This document shows positions 8,300 through 17,193 of a DNA stretch of 64,000 nucleotides, piece by piece. Position 1 is the first letter of the stretch. Each line of letters starts with the position of its first letter. The position numbers were made by a program, and so were the translations under genes. The notes beneath the pieces were generated by a model. It was not told where the DNA came from. It saw only the letters and a list, made by a program, of their open reading frames with translations, and searched no databases. This stretch comes from Halogeometricum limi (GTDB lineage Archaea > Halobacteriota > Halobacteria > Halobacteriales > Haloferacaceae): contig NZ_FOYS01000004.1 of assembly GCF_900115785.1 (NCBI RefSeq), positions 310,001 to 374,000 on the forward strand, written 5' to 3'.

Positions 8300-8883
8300 C
8301 GCGAATCGACCCCGTTGCCCGACCGTCTCACCGTCTCCGCGGGGTCGAACCGGTCGAAGTACCAGTAGAAGACCGCTCCCACGGCGAAGCCGACGAGGGT
8401 GACGAGGACGATGTCCTCTTGCAGTTCGGTCTGCGTGCTCAAGAATTCGGTTCCGAGCCACCGGTCGGAGTAGAACTGCGCGACGATCCAGAGCGCCTCG
8501 AGAGCCATGGTGGTCAGGACGCCGAACCCGACGGCGAACCGCCGACCGAGTTCGACCGACGTGTACAGGTCGAGTTCGACGACCACGAGGAACGCGAGCG
8601 TCGCAATCGCGACGTAGCCCGCGACTTCCGGGTACAGTCCGACCGCTCTGGCGACTATCGCGGCCGCGGCACAGAACAGAAGCGGCCACGGAACCATCGC
8701 CGTCCGACTCCGGGTCGCCAGCGCCGGCAACGACGCGACGAGGGCGAGAAGCAGCGAGAACCCTCCCCAGAGGAGCGACCCCCTGAGAACGCCCTCGACG
8801 GCCCCGAGTGACAAGACGGCCACCAGAGCCCATCCGGCGATTGCGTTGCTCCGTTCGCTCGGCGTGAGTGCGTTGAGAGCCAC
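8296..8883 (-). CDS. polytopic membrane protein of unknown function
   Basis: 195 residues with about six hydrophobic helices (AIAGWALVAVLSL, LLALVASLPALA, PLLFCAAAAIVARAVG, YVAIATLAFLVVVEL, and others). It is similar in length and topology to the gene it overlaps downstream. Residues such as FYSDRWLGTEFLSTQTELQEDIV between helices recall the D/H loop of its partner, so the pair may be ancient paralogues or form a heteromer. I do not recognise a characterised family. Confidence 0.65.
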   Translation of the reverse strand: MALNALTPSERSNAIAGWALVAVLSLGAVEGVLRGSLLWGGFSLLLALVASLPALATRSRTAMVPWPLLFCAAAAIVARAVGLYPEVAGYVAIATLAFLVVVELDLYTSVELGRRFAVGFGVLTTMALEALWIVAQFYSDRWLGTEFLSTQTELQEDIVLVTLVGFAVGAVFYWYFDRFDPAETVRRSGNGVDSR

Positions 8884-9114
8884 GAGCGCTGTTCGAAGGG
8901 GTGCCCTGTAAACGCTGTAGCCGAACCCGTCGGTCGGCGTCGCCTGCCACCGTCTGCGACCCCGACACCGAAACTCTTCGGAATCCGTTCGCCGAGAGAG
9001 AAGAGACGCCCTCGAAGCGGGCGTGTCGAGAGACCCACACTCGAAGCGTCAGCAGAGCGGACCCCCGAGTATGCGATGGATTGACGACGCTACCCTGCGA
9101 ATCGTTCGCACATC

Positions 9115-9822
9115 ATGCCCCCGATAGGCGAACTGACGATTCTCATTCCAATCGACGTCTCGAATCCCGACCCTCCGGGACTGGAGGTCATCGACGCACT
9201 TCGTCCGTTCGAGGTCATTCTACTCGGATACTTTCCCGTTCCCGACCAGGCGGAACCAGCGCTCATCAAGCACGAATACGAGGACGAAGCGTCGGCGAGG
9301 CTCGCTCGCATCGCCGAGGGACGAGACGGCGTGACGGAAGTCTTGGTGTTCACACACGACAGGGAGGCCACCATCGACCGCATCGCCGACCAGTACGACT
9401 GCGACGCCGTGTTGACCGCCGGAGATACGGACCACATCGAGAAGGTGCTCGTTCCGATTCGGGGGGATGCGAACGTCGAGCGAATCGTCTCCGTCGTCGC
9501 GGGGTTGCTCGGGAGGAGCGACGCGACGGCGACGTTCTTTCACTCGGCCCTCGAAGACGCCGAACCCAGTCAGGGGGAGTTTCTCCTGCGCGGAGCGGTC
9601 GAACGGCTCACCGAATACGGCATCGACGGGAGCCGGGTCGACTGGAAACTCTCCGAGGAGGGCGACCCCTCTCAGAACATCGTCGCGATGGGAACAGCGT
9701 ACGACATCGTCGTTCTGGGGGAGACGGAGCCCTCGCTCCGAGAACGTATCATCGGGGTCTTCTTGTCGACGCTCATCGACGAAATCGAAATTCCGGCACT
9801 CATCGTGAGAGACGTCGAATGA
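9115..9822 (+). CDS. tandem universal stress protein (UspA-like)
   Basis: 235 residues. It opens with LTILIPIDVSNPDPPGLE, the beta1 strand of a Usp domain. A second Usp half starts near KVLVPIRGDANVERIVSVV (about residue 115) and ends AYDIVVLGETEPSLRERIIGVFLSTLIDEI...ALIVRD. The ATP-binding G-x2-G-x9-G-S/T motif is not intact, so nucleotide binding is doubtful. It ends 40 bp before the permease-Usp fusion and probably shares its transcript, as a regulator of transport or stress tolerance. Confidence 0.8.
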   Translation: MPPIGELTILIPIDVSNPDPPGLEVIDALRPFEVILLGYFPVPDQAEPALIKHEYEDEASARLARIAEGRDGVTEVLVFTHDREATIDRIADQYDCDAVLTAGDTDHIEKVLVPIRGDANVERIVSVVAGLLGRSDATATFFHSALEDAEPSQGEFLLRGAVERLTEYGIDGSRVDWKLSEEGDPSQNIVAMGTAYDIVVLGETEPSLRERIIGVFLSTLIDEIEIPALIVRDVE

Positions 9823-9862
9823 GTCCGCGCGAACCCAACACGACCGGCGGCGCGAGGGTGCG

Positions 9863-12058
9863 ATGAGCGCCGACGGAGGTGAACTGGAGCGCACGCTGGG
9901 ATTTCTCGAAGCGATGACGCTCGGCGGCGGGACGATGATCGGGGCCGGAATCTTCATCCTGCCCGGTATCGCGGCCCGAAACGCGGGCCCAGCGAGTTCC
10001 ATCTCGTACGCGATTGCTGGTCTCGTCGCGCTACTCGCGGCGCTCTCGCTGTCCGAACTCGCGACGGGAATGCCCATCGCGGGCGGGAGCTACCACTACG
10101 TCAACCGCGCGCTCGGCGGACTGTTCGGTGCCATCGTCGGGTGGGGGATGTGGACCGGGTTGATGTTCGCGAGCGCGTTCTACATGGTCGGCTTCGGGCA
10201 GTACATCGTCGGGCCGATTCCCGGCCTCGACGGTCGTCACTTCGTGATAGCGCTCGGACTTCTCGGATTGGCACTGCTCGTCGGGGTCAACTACTACGGG
10301 ACCGACGAGTCGACCGCACTCCAGAACTGGATGATCGGAACCGAGACGGCAATCGTCGTCCTCTTCGTCGCCGTCGGTCTCTTCTTCATCGACTCCGCGA
10401 ACCTCACCCCGTTCGCCCCCACGGGTCCGACGGGTATCGTCGCGACCACCGGAATCGTCTTCGTGTCGTTCCTCGGGTTCGAGATCATCGCCACGGTGGC
10501 TGGCGAAATCAAGAACCCGAGTCGGACGATTCCGCTGTCGATGATTCTCTCGGTGGTCTCCGTGACGGTTCTGTACGTGCTGGTGATGCTGGTGAGTACC
10601 GGTGTCGTCCCGCTCGAGGTACTCGGCCAATCACCGATTCCCGTGTCCGACGTCGCCGAGGTGTCGATGGGTCCGGTCGGGGTGGCCGCCATCGCGTTCG
10701 CCGCGATAATCGCGGCCATCTCGAGTTCGAATTCCTCGATTCTCGCCGCGTCGCGGGTCATCTACGCGATGGGCCGAGACGGACTCATGAGCGATTGGTT
10801 CAACGAGAGCCACGAGCGGTTCTACACGCCGCACCGTGCGATACTGACCACGGGCGGCGTGACGGCGCTCCTGATAGCGCTCGGACTGCGTGTCGACACC
10901 ATCATCGCCCTGTTGGCCGAGGCGGCGAGCTTCAGCTTTCTCGTGGCGTATCTGTTGGTGCACGTCTCGCTCGTCGTGTTCCGGCAGGCGGACCCCGACG
11001 AGTACGACCCGTCGTTCGAACTGCCCAGCGTGCTGTATCCCGCCGTTCCGGTGCTCGGAGTCGTTCTGACGGTCGTGGTCATCTCGCAGATGGCCACGGT
11101 CATCGTGCTCATCGGGTCGGGCATCATCGGCCTCGGAGTCGTCTGGTACTTCGCCTACGCGAGACGCCGCGTCGTCGGCGAGGGCCTCTTCCGAGAGGCG
11201 TTCGAACGGACGCCGGCCGAAACGTACCGCGTCGTCGTTCCGGTCGCGAACCCGGAAACCCAGCACGGACTGCTCCGACTCGCCGCGGCGACCGCCCACG
11301 CCAACGTCGAGAGAGGGACGCCGGAACTCGTGGCTGTCAACGTCGTCGAAGCCCCACAGGACACGGAACTGCAGAATATCGAGTCTGCGCGACTCGACCA
11401 CCAGCGGGAACTGCTACAGAACGCTCGAGACATCGCCGCCGAGATGGACGTCCACCTCCGAACTCGCTCGCCCGTCGGTCCCGAAATCAGCGCCTCGGTA
11501 CTGGACATCGTCGCGCAAGAGGACGCCGACCAACTCCTTCTCGGCTGGGACGGTGCGGTCGGAGAAGACGGATACGCGTTCGGCCACACGATCGATCCGA
11601 TACTCGGGGGTGCGAGCTGTGACGTCTCGCTCGTCAACCTCTCGCGGGACTCGATTGGGACGCCGGTGGCGCTCGTCGCCCCCGGACCGAACGCTCCGGT
11701 CGTCGCTCGCCGCGCCTACGAGTTCGCCACGGTCGAGGGAACGAGACCCACCTTACTGTACGTCGACGCGTCCGGCGTCGAGACCGGGTCCGACTCCGAC
11801 GGAGCGGACGAATCGATAGTCAGAGAGATTGCGGATTCGGCCGGTCTGGATACCGACGAGTACGACTGCGTGGTCGTCGCCGACGACGAGGTCGAAGAAG
11901 CGCTGATGGGAGCCATCGAAGGGTACGATACGGTCTGTATCGGGCTCTCCGACCGGACCGACGGTTCCGGCATCGTCTACGGGAGCATCACCCGTTCCAT
12001 CTCCGAGAGCGCGGCCGGAAACGTCGCGTTGGTACGAGGCACGAAGACCGGCCGGTGA
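9863..12058 (+). CDS. APC-superfamily amino-acid permease fused to tandem Usp domains
   Basis: 731 residues. Residues 1 to about 435 are an APC permease with about 12 membrane helices. The first helix has TLGGGTMIGAGIFILPGI, the GxGIF-type substrate-binding break of the family. Two universal-stress-protein domains follow. One spans about residues 450-590 (RVVVPVANPETQHGLL ... DQLLLGWDG...GHTIDPILGGASCDVSLV). A second, more degenerate one runs to the C-terminus, ending SITRSISESAAGNVALV. Such fusions are known in archaea, and the cytosolic Usp part is thought to sense nucleotide. Its neighbours are separate Usp genes. The substrate is probably an amino acid or amine. Confidence 0.88.
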   Translation: MSADGGELERTLGFLEAMTLGGGTMIGAGIFILPGIAARNAGPASSISYAIAGLVALLAALSLSELATGMPIAGGSYHYVNRALGGLFGAIVGWGMWTGLMFASAFYMVGFGQYIVGPIPGLDGRHFVIALGLLGLALLVGVNYYGTDESTALQNWMIGTETAIVVLFVAVGLFFIDSANLTPFAPTGPTGIVATTGIVFVSFLGFEIIATVAGEIKNPSRTIPLSMILSVVSVTVLYVLVMLVSTGVVPLEVLGQSPIPVSDVAEVSMGPVGVAAIAFAAIIAAISSSNSSILAASRVIYAMGRDGLMSDWFNESHERFYTPHRAILTTGGVTALLIALGLRVDTIIALLAEAASFSFLVAYLLVHVSLVVFRQADPDEYDPSFELPSVLYPAVPVLGVVLTVVVISQMATVIVLIGSGIIGLGVVWYFAYARRRVVGEGLFREAFERTPAETYRVVVPVANPETQHGLLRLAAATAHANVERGTPELVAVNVVEAPQDTELQNIESARLDHQRELLQNARDIAAEMDVHLRTRSPVGPEISASVLDIVAQEDADQLLLGWDGAVGEDGYAFGHTIDPILGGASCDVSLVNLSRDSIGTPVALVAPGPNAPVVARRAYEFATVEGTRPTLLYVDASGVETGSDSDGADESIVREIADSAGLDTDEYDCVVVADDEVEEALMGAIEGYDTVCIGLSDRTDGSGIVYGSITRSISESAAGNVALVRGTKTGR

Positions 12059-12175
12059 GGGTGAGGCGCGGTTCCTCTTGGCTTCGATTCCGAGACGCCT
12101 CTCGAGAGGCTACGAAGATGTCGCCCGGTCCGGTCAGGAGTGACGACGGACCCCTCGACGACCGGCACTCGCCGG

Positions 12176-12598
12176 TTACCGGATGAGGGTGACCGGGACC
12201 GGAATCCGATCGACGACGCGTTCGGCGACGCTTCCGACGAAGAACCGCTCGAGGAGATCACGGCTGTGACTCCCGAGAACGACGTGGTCGACGTCGTGAT
12301 CGTCGACGTAGTCGAGTATTTCCTGCCACGGTCGGCCCTGCTCGACCGCCGTCGTCACGGGCGCGTCGAACTCCGCAGCGACCGCCTCAGCCTCCTCGAG
12401 TATCGCTTCGCCCTCCTTCTCGCGCTGCTCGTAGATCTCGCCGAGTTTCACACCCACGTACGTTTCGGGCTGGTTTGTGACGCTCGTGTCGACGACGAAC
12501 AGCGCCGTCACCTCCGCCTCTGGGAACCGCTCGTAGGCGAACCGAAGGGCCTGGACTGCGAGCTTCGAACCGTCGAACGGAACCAGAACGTTCGTCAT
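12176..12598 (-). CDS. single-domain universal stress protein
   Basis: 140 residues, a full single Usp domain from TNVLVPFDGSKLAVQAL to PVPVTLIR. The ATP-binding signature G-x2-G-x9-G-S appears in modified form as GSHSRDLLERFFVGSVAERV, where the second Gly is replaced. It is convergent with the permease fusion and divergent from the NhaC antiporter, making three Usp genes within 3.5 kb. Confidence 0.88.
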   Translation of the reverse strand: MTNVLVPFDGSKLAVQALRFAYERFPEAEVTALFVVDTSVTNQPETYVGVKLGEIYEQREKEGEAILEEAEAVAAEFDAPVTTAVEQGRPWQEILDYVDDHDVDHVVLGSHSRDLLERFFVGSVAERVVDRIPVPVTLIR

Positions 12599-12652
12599 GG
12601 CCTACCCCTCGAGAGCCAGCGCATTATTCTCGGGTTCGACTATTGGGTGGCA

Positions 12653-12663
12653 TTTATATAAAT
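12653..12663 (+). promoter_or_regulatory. TATA box of the NhaC antiporter gene
   Basis: TTTATATAAAT is centred about 26 nt before the ATG at 12683. It implies a leaderless mRNA starting at that ATG and argues against the GTG at 12671. Confidence 0.65.
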
Positions 12664-12682
12664 CTGTGTAGTGTGTGCACGT

Positions 12683-14293
12683 ATGACAGAGTTTGGAGCA
12701 CTGTCGCTCATCCCGCCGTTGCTGGCCATCGTTCTCGCGATCGCCACTCGAAAAGCGGTCCTCTCGCTGTTCGTCGGCGTCTGGGCCGGGGGTGTCATCC
12801 TCACCGGTGGTGTCGGGCTCGGACAGACGTTCGACTGGATCGCGGCGGCGGTCGGCGAGAGCGTCTTTCACGCCCAGATAATCATCTTCACGCTGTTGCT
12901 CGGCTCGTCTGTCGCGATGATCTGGCGGCTGGGTGGCTCGCACGCTGTCCGGGACTTCGCGATCGAACGCATCGACACGAAGCGCAAGGCCGGCGTCGCG
13001 GCGTGGATACTCGGAGTCGCGCTGTTCTTCGACGACTACGCGAACACGGCCGTCGTCGGGAGTACGATGAAAGACGTTTCGGACCATCTGTACATCTCGC
13101 GGGAGAAACTCTCGTACCTAGTGGACTCGACCGCCGCGCCAGTCGCGACGCTGGCGATATCCTCGTGGGTCGCGTTCCAACTGTCGATGATCGAGTCGGG
13201 CTACGGGGCGACGAACCTGGCCGAGAGCGAGATTCCCGACTCCTTCGAAATCTTCCTGCAGTCGATTCCCTACAACATGTACGCGATTCTGGCCATCGTG
13301 ATGGTCGGTATCATCGTGCTCACCCAGCGAGACTTCGGCGAGATGCTCACCGCCGAACACCGCGCCGCCAGAACCGGCAAGGTGACCCGCGACGATGCCC
13401 GACCGATGCAGGACGTCGAATCCGAACTCGGGACGCCGAACGTCGACGACCCACGACTGATATCGTTCTTCTTGCCTATCGTCGTGCTCATCTCCGTCAC
13501 CATCGGTTCGGCGCTGTACACCGGCTACGAACCGGGGGCGTCGCTGTACGATATGGTCACGGGTGCCGACTACGCGGTGGCGTTGATATTCGGCTCCTTC
13601 GCGATGGTCGTCTCGACCTACGTGCTCGGATACGCGTACGACGTGCTATCGCTGGGCGAGAGCGTCGACACGACCATCGACGGGTTTGGAATCATGCTGA
13701 CAGCAGTGACGATTCTGGTCCTCGCATGGAGTATCGGCAACGTCGTCGCGCCGGTCGAGGACGGCGGACTGGGGACGGGCGCGTACATCGCGGCCCTCGT
13801 CGGACAGTTCCTCTCGCCCGAGATACTGCCCGTCGCGGTGCTGATTACGGCCGCGTTCATCGCCTTCTCCACCGGGAGTTCCTGGGGGACAATGGCCATC
13901 GTTACCCCGATCGCCGTTCCGGTGGCTTGGGACCTCACCGGTAGCCACACCATGGTCGCTGCCATCGTCGGGATGGTGTTCTCCGGGGCCATCTTCGGCG
14001 ACCACTCCTCTCCCATCTCCGATACGACGGTGCTGTCGTCGACGTTCACCGGTGCCGACCTCATCGACCACGTCCGCACGCAGTTCTACTACGCAGCGAC
14101 GGTCGTCCTCGTGGCTATCGTGCTGATGCTCGTGTGGGGGTACACCCGTATCACGCCGTTCGTCCTGCTCGCGGTCGGCGTCGTTTCCCTGGTCGGACTC
14201 GTCTACGGTCTCTCCGAGTTCGACGCGAATCGCCGCGGGATCGACCCGAAGTCGACCGACGAACCTCCGGAGGCCGCACCGACCGACGACTGA
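12683..14293 (+). CDS. NhaC-family Na+/H+ antiporter
   Basis: About 536 residues with 11-12 membrane helices. Typical NhaC-superfamily segments are RKAVLSLFVGVWAGG near the N-terminus, FDDYANTAVVGSTMKDVSD in the middle, and STGSSWGTMAIVTPIAVPV then FGDHSSPISDTTVLSS near the end. These carry the conserved DDYAN, SxGSSWG and DHxSPISDT motifs. It would exchange external protons for cytosolic Na+, and amine or amino-acid exchange is also known in the superfamily. The C-terminal tail is acidic. The start is chosen from the TATA spacing. It ends 5 bp before the convergent NmrA-like gene. Confidence 0.88.
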   Translation: MTEFGALSLIPPLLAIVLAIATRKAVLSLFVGVWAGGVILTGGVGLGQTFDWIAAAVGESVFHAQIIIFTLLLGSSVAMIWRLGGSHAVRDFAIERIDTKRKAGVAAWILGVALFFDDYANTAVVGSTMKDVSDHLYISREKLSYLVDSTAAPVATLAISSWVAFQLSMIESGYGATNLAESEIPDSFEIFLQSIPYNMYAILAIVMVGIIVLTQRDFGEMLTAEHRAARTGKVTRDDARPMQDVESELGTPNVDDPRLISFFLPIVVLISVTIGSALYTGYEPGASLYDMVTGADYAVALIFGSFAMVVSTYVLGYAYDVLSLGESVDTTIDGFGIMLTAVTILVLAWSIGNVVAPVEDGGLGTGAYIAALVGQFLSPEILPVAVLITAAFIAFSTGSSWGTMAIVTPIAVPVAWDLTGSHTMVAAIVGMVFSGAIFGDHSSPISDTTVLSSTFTGADLIDHVRTQFYYAATVVLVAIVLMLVWGYTRITPFVLLAVGVVSLVGLVYGLSEFDANRRGIDPKSTDEPPEAAPTDD

Positions 14294-14298
14294 TGGTG

Positions 14299-15177
14299 TC
14301 AGGCCGAAGTGGGGGTCGACCGGAACTCCTCGTTGAACGCGAGGAACGCCTCGAGGTCGTTCGGTTCGATGCCGTAGGTCTCTGCGTCAGCGACCGGGTT
14401 GGCACCGTAACCGACCTCCTCGAACCAGACGTACATGTCTGCCATCTCGTCGCCGGCCATCTGGCGGTAGTCGTCGATATCGGGGCGAACGTGCGTGATC
14501 TCGTGGCCCAGCACCGTCGAAAGGGCCGCCGCTATCTCTGCTGGTGTGCGGTTGTCACCGGCGAGTTCGATAGTCTCCCCGACGAAGCGCTCGGGATTCG
14601 CCAGTGCCATCGCGGCGGTCTTCCCGATGTCCGTCGCATCGACGAGTGCAAGCGGCGTATCGGACGCCATCGGAATCGAGAGGGTCCCTCTGGCGAGTTC
14701 CTCGCCGTAGAACTGCGTGAGATTCTGCATGAAGAACACCGGGCGGATAATCGTGTAGTCGAATCCCAACTCTTTGACCCGGTCCTCGACGCGCGCCTTC
14801 GACGCGAAGTGTGCCAGCGGCGCTTCGTCCGCTCTGCCGACCGACGAGAGGACGAACCGCTCGACTCCGGCTTGCTTTGCGGCCTCGGCGAGGGTGACCC
14901 CCTGTTCCGTCTCGACGTCGGTACCGGCTTCGAAGAACGTCGTCACACAGAAGACGGCATCCATCCCCTCACAGCACTCGCGCATGCGCTCTGCGTCGGT
15001 GAGGTCCCCTTCGAGCATCGTGACACCTCGCGTTTCGAGTGCCCGGGCCGCGTCACTGTCGACGTCGCGCGTCAGTCCGTACACGTCGTACTCCCCGTAC
15101 GCTCCGGAGAGAAGCTGATCGACGACGCTCCCACCCTGTGTACCGGTCGATCCGGCTACGAGTATCTTCGTGGCCAT
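14299..15177 (-). CDS. NmrA-like NAD(P)-binding protein (atypical SDR)
   Basis: 292 residues. KILVAGSTGTQGGSVVDQLL is the dinucleotide-binding Gly-rich loop (GxxGxxG type). IIRPVFFMQNL and the lack of a YxxxK active site fit NmrA/HSCARG-type atypical SDRs. These sense the NADP(H)/NAD ratio or act as quinone-type reductases. The ATG at 15177 is directly before MATKILVAG. The frame is open 10 codons further upstream. It lies in an accessory-looking stretch with a hydrolase, a cupin and an HTH regulator. Confidence 0.82.
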   Translation of the reverse strand: MATKILVAGSTGTQGGSVVDQLLSGAYGEYDVYGLTRDVDSDAARALETRGVTMLEGDLTDAERMRECCEGMDAVFCVTTFFEAGTDVETEQGVTLAEAAKQAGVERFVLSSVGRADEAPLAHFASKARVEDRVKELGFDYTIIRPVFFMQNLTQFYGEELARGTLSIPMASDTPLALVDATDIGKTAAMALANPERFVGETIELAGDNRTPAEIAAALSTVLGHEITHVRPDIDDYRQMAGDEMADMYVWFEEVGYGANPVADAETYGIEPNDLEAFLAFNEEFRSTPTSA

Positions 15178-15438
15178 ACGAGCACTACGTTGGTCTTTTG
15201 ACGACATAAGCTGGCCATGACGCGTGTTAGCTACGTGACGGTAGATCGTGTCTCGGAACTCGTCTACGAACCCCGTGAAACCGGTGTCCGGGGGCCGAAC
15301 GTGGCGGGGGAACTTTCCTCGGTGTGGATATCACTGCGTCTCTGACGACCGTTCCGTTCGCTGTCGGGACGATTCTGCTCGGGAAAGCGCTCCGAAAACG
15401 GTCGGAAACGGTCGAAAGCGAGTCGCGGACTGGGTGCG

Positions 15439-16254
15439 TCACCGTGCCGTAATCGACGTCTGGTCAGCGAGGAAAGCTCGAACTGCGCTGTTGAAGAACT
15501 CCGGGTTATCCCAGGGGGACGCATGGCCTGCGTCGGGGACCTCTCGAACGGTCGAGTCGGGGATTTGTGCAGACAGCGTCGGGGCGTGGCGGCTAATCAG
15601 AGAGGTTTCGTGTTCACCGTAGAGGACGAGCGTCGGGACGGTAATCGAGGAGAGGTCGATGTCCGTGGTGTGGAAGCCGGCGACGGCCTCGAGGGCGTTC
15701 ACGGCATCCACGGTGTCCATATCTGGGAAGGCGTCGGGACGGAGACTCGTCGTCTGGTCTCGCTCGAGTTTGCGTCCAAACCACAGGATGAGGCCCTTCG
15801 CACGGTTGTATCCCACGAGACGAACGAGTCCGGCCGTAGTTGCCACCAGCGTAGATCGCTGGAATCGGTCGCGCCAGTCGAGGAACGCCGGGGAGAACGT
15901 GTCGGCGAGTACGAGGGCGCTGAGCTGATCCGGATAGCTGCTTGCGTAGACCTGGGCGATCATCCCGCCCATCGAGACACCGCAGAGAACCGGTCGTTCG
16001 AGGCCCATCTCGTCGATAAATCCGTGTAGGTCGTCCGCTAACCGGTCGATCGAATACGGTTCGTGTCGCGGGTTCTCGGTGTCGCCATGGCCCCGGAGAT
16101 CGTATGCAATAGCAGTGTGCGTGTCGCTGAAGGCCGCCAGCTGTTGCGTTGCTGCTGAATGGTCGGACAGCGCCCCGTGTATGAAGACGATCGGCGGACC
16201 ATCGCCCCTCACCTCGTAGTATATCTCGATATCGTCCGTCTGAACGGTAGGCAT
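15439..16254 (-). CDS. alpha/beta-fold hydrolase
   Basis: 271 residues. It has IVFIHGALSDHSA (oxyanion HG), AYDLRGHGDTENP, and the nucleophile elbow GVSMGGMIAQVYASSYP (G-x-S-x-G). A late LVLYGEHETSLI supplies the acidic region, and PDAGHASPWDNPEFF carries the catalytic His. The set is complete and resembles ring-cleavage (3-oxoadipate enol-lactonase/haloperoxidase-like) hydrolases. The substrate is unknown. The ATG at 16254 begins MPTVQTDDIEIYYEVRG, the usual opening of the family. Confidence 0.85.
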   Translation of the reverse strand: MPTVQTDDIEIYYEVRGDGPPIVFIHGALSDHSAATQQLAAFSDTHTAIAYDLRGHGDTENPRHEPYSIDRLADDLHGFIDEMGLERPVLCGVSMGGMIAQVYASSYPDQLSALVLADTFSPAFLDWRDRFQRSTLVATTAGLVRLVGYNRAKGLILWFGRKLERDQTTSLRPDAFPDMDTVDAVNALEAVAGFHTTDIDLSSITVPTLVLYGEHETSLISRHAPTLSAQIPDSTVREVPDAGHASPWDNPEFFNSAVRAFLADQTSITAR

Positions 16255-16680
16255 AGTCGGTGTATCTATATGACACGACGCGAGATGAAGCTGCGGTCGG
16301 AGCCAAAGACGGAGTCTCACCCCTCACAGAACGTCTACTCGATACTGCGTGACGGCTGTCGAACACACCCGTCGATCGAACGCTGACTATGCGCGCTCTA
16401 TTCGGCACGGTCATCCAACACGGACAGATGTCAGTACTCCCGGCAGACCTCGTTCCGGGCTCGCTATCTTCGACTATCACCAGAGATTCGGCAGGAGAGT
16501 GGGTCGAACTCCCGACTGTAAGCCGACAGTTTCGCGTTGCCGAGACGAGAGCCGTTCGACGGGTGAGAGTTTCTCGCCAGGTAACTACAACCTCGTTCGA
16601 GGGGTCTGTACGGTCGACGGGGCGGACGAGTTTGGAACGCCCGGTGGCGGTCCTCTGTCGGTGCCCTGTCGGAGAAACTG
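16255..16680. other. 426-bp interval without a convincing gene
   Basis: Apart from the hydrolase promoter near 16255-16290, I see no gene with family-like sequence. A plus-strand frame (16349-16681) ends in a TGA overlapping the ATG of the cupin gene (TGATG) and has a cysteine-containing C-terminal part. It lacks the acidic composition and alignment to any family I know. It could be the remnant of a gene once coupled to the cupin. Confidence 0.4.
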
Positions 16681-17175
16681 ATGGCCACGTACACGCACAC
16701 AACAGACCGCCGAAACGAATCCGAACACTACCACGTCCTCGGTGCGACCCTCTCGATTACGGCCGACTCCGACGCGACAGACGGGGAGTACCTGGTACTC
16801 GATATGCTCGTGCCCCCGATGTTCGAGAACGGACTACACACGCACGAAGAGAGCGAGGTGTTCCACGTCATCGAGGGGGAGGCGCGACTCCACGTCGACG
16901 GACGAGACGAGATTCTCGGGCCGGGGACGTCCGGCTACGTCGCGGGTGGTGACCCACACGGGTTCGCCACCGAAGGGGACGACGTGTGTCGAGTCATCGC
17001 AGTCATGACTCCCGGTGGTGCCGAAGGGTTCTTCAGAGCGGTCGGCCAACCGACCGAGGAACGGTCGCTCCCCGAACCCGTCGAGCCGACCGAGGAGATG
17101 CTCCAGTCGGTGTTCGCGACCGGCGAGCAGTACGGCTTCCGATTCTTGGGTCCGCTTCCCGAGCGGACGGTGTGA
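16681..17175 (+). CDS. cupin-domain protein (quercetinase-like)
   Basis: 164 residues forming a single cupin barrel. Motif 1 is GLHTHEESEVFHVIEGEARLHV (H-x-H-x4-E-x5-H-x-x-x-G), with all the usual metal ligands. Motif 2 is AGGDPHGFATEGDD (contains the H). The C-terminal helix around GFFRAVGQPTEERSLP is typical of quercetin 2,3-dioxygenase-like and cupin_2 proteins. It probably binds Fe, Mn or Ni. The substrate is unknown. It is convergent with the HTH regulator, 18 bp apart. Confidence 0.82.
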   Translation: MATYTHTTDRRNESEHYHVLGATLSITADSDATDGEYLVLDMLVPPMFENGLHTHEESEVFHVIEGEARLHVDGRDEILGPGTSGYVAGGDPHGFATEGDDVCRVIAVMTPGGAEGFFRAVGQPTEERSLPEPVEPTEEMLQSVFATGEQYGFRFLGPLPERTV

Positions 17176-17193
17176 CCTCGAAAGAACGTTCCG

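Noticed and set aside
8300-9040. N-terminal extension of the 7691-8299 gene
   Set aside because: The region overlaps the other membrane-protein gene in another frame and has no homology. The family-like protein begins at 8299.
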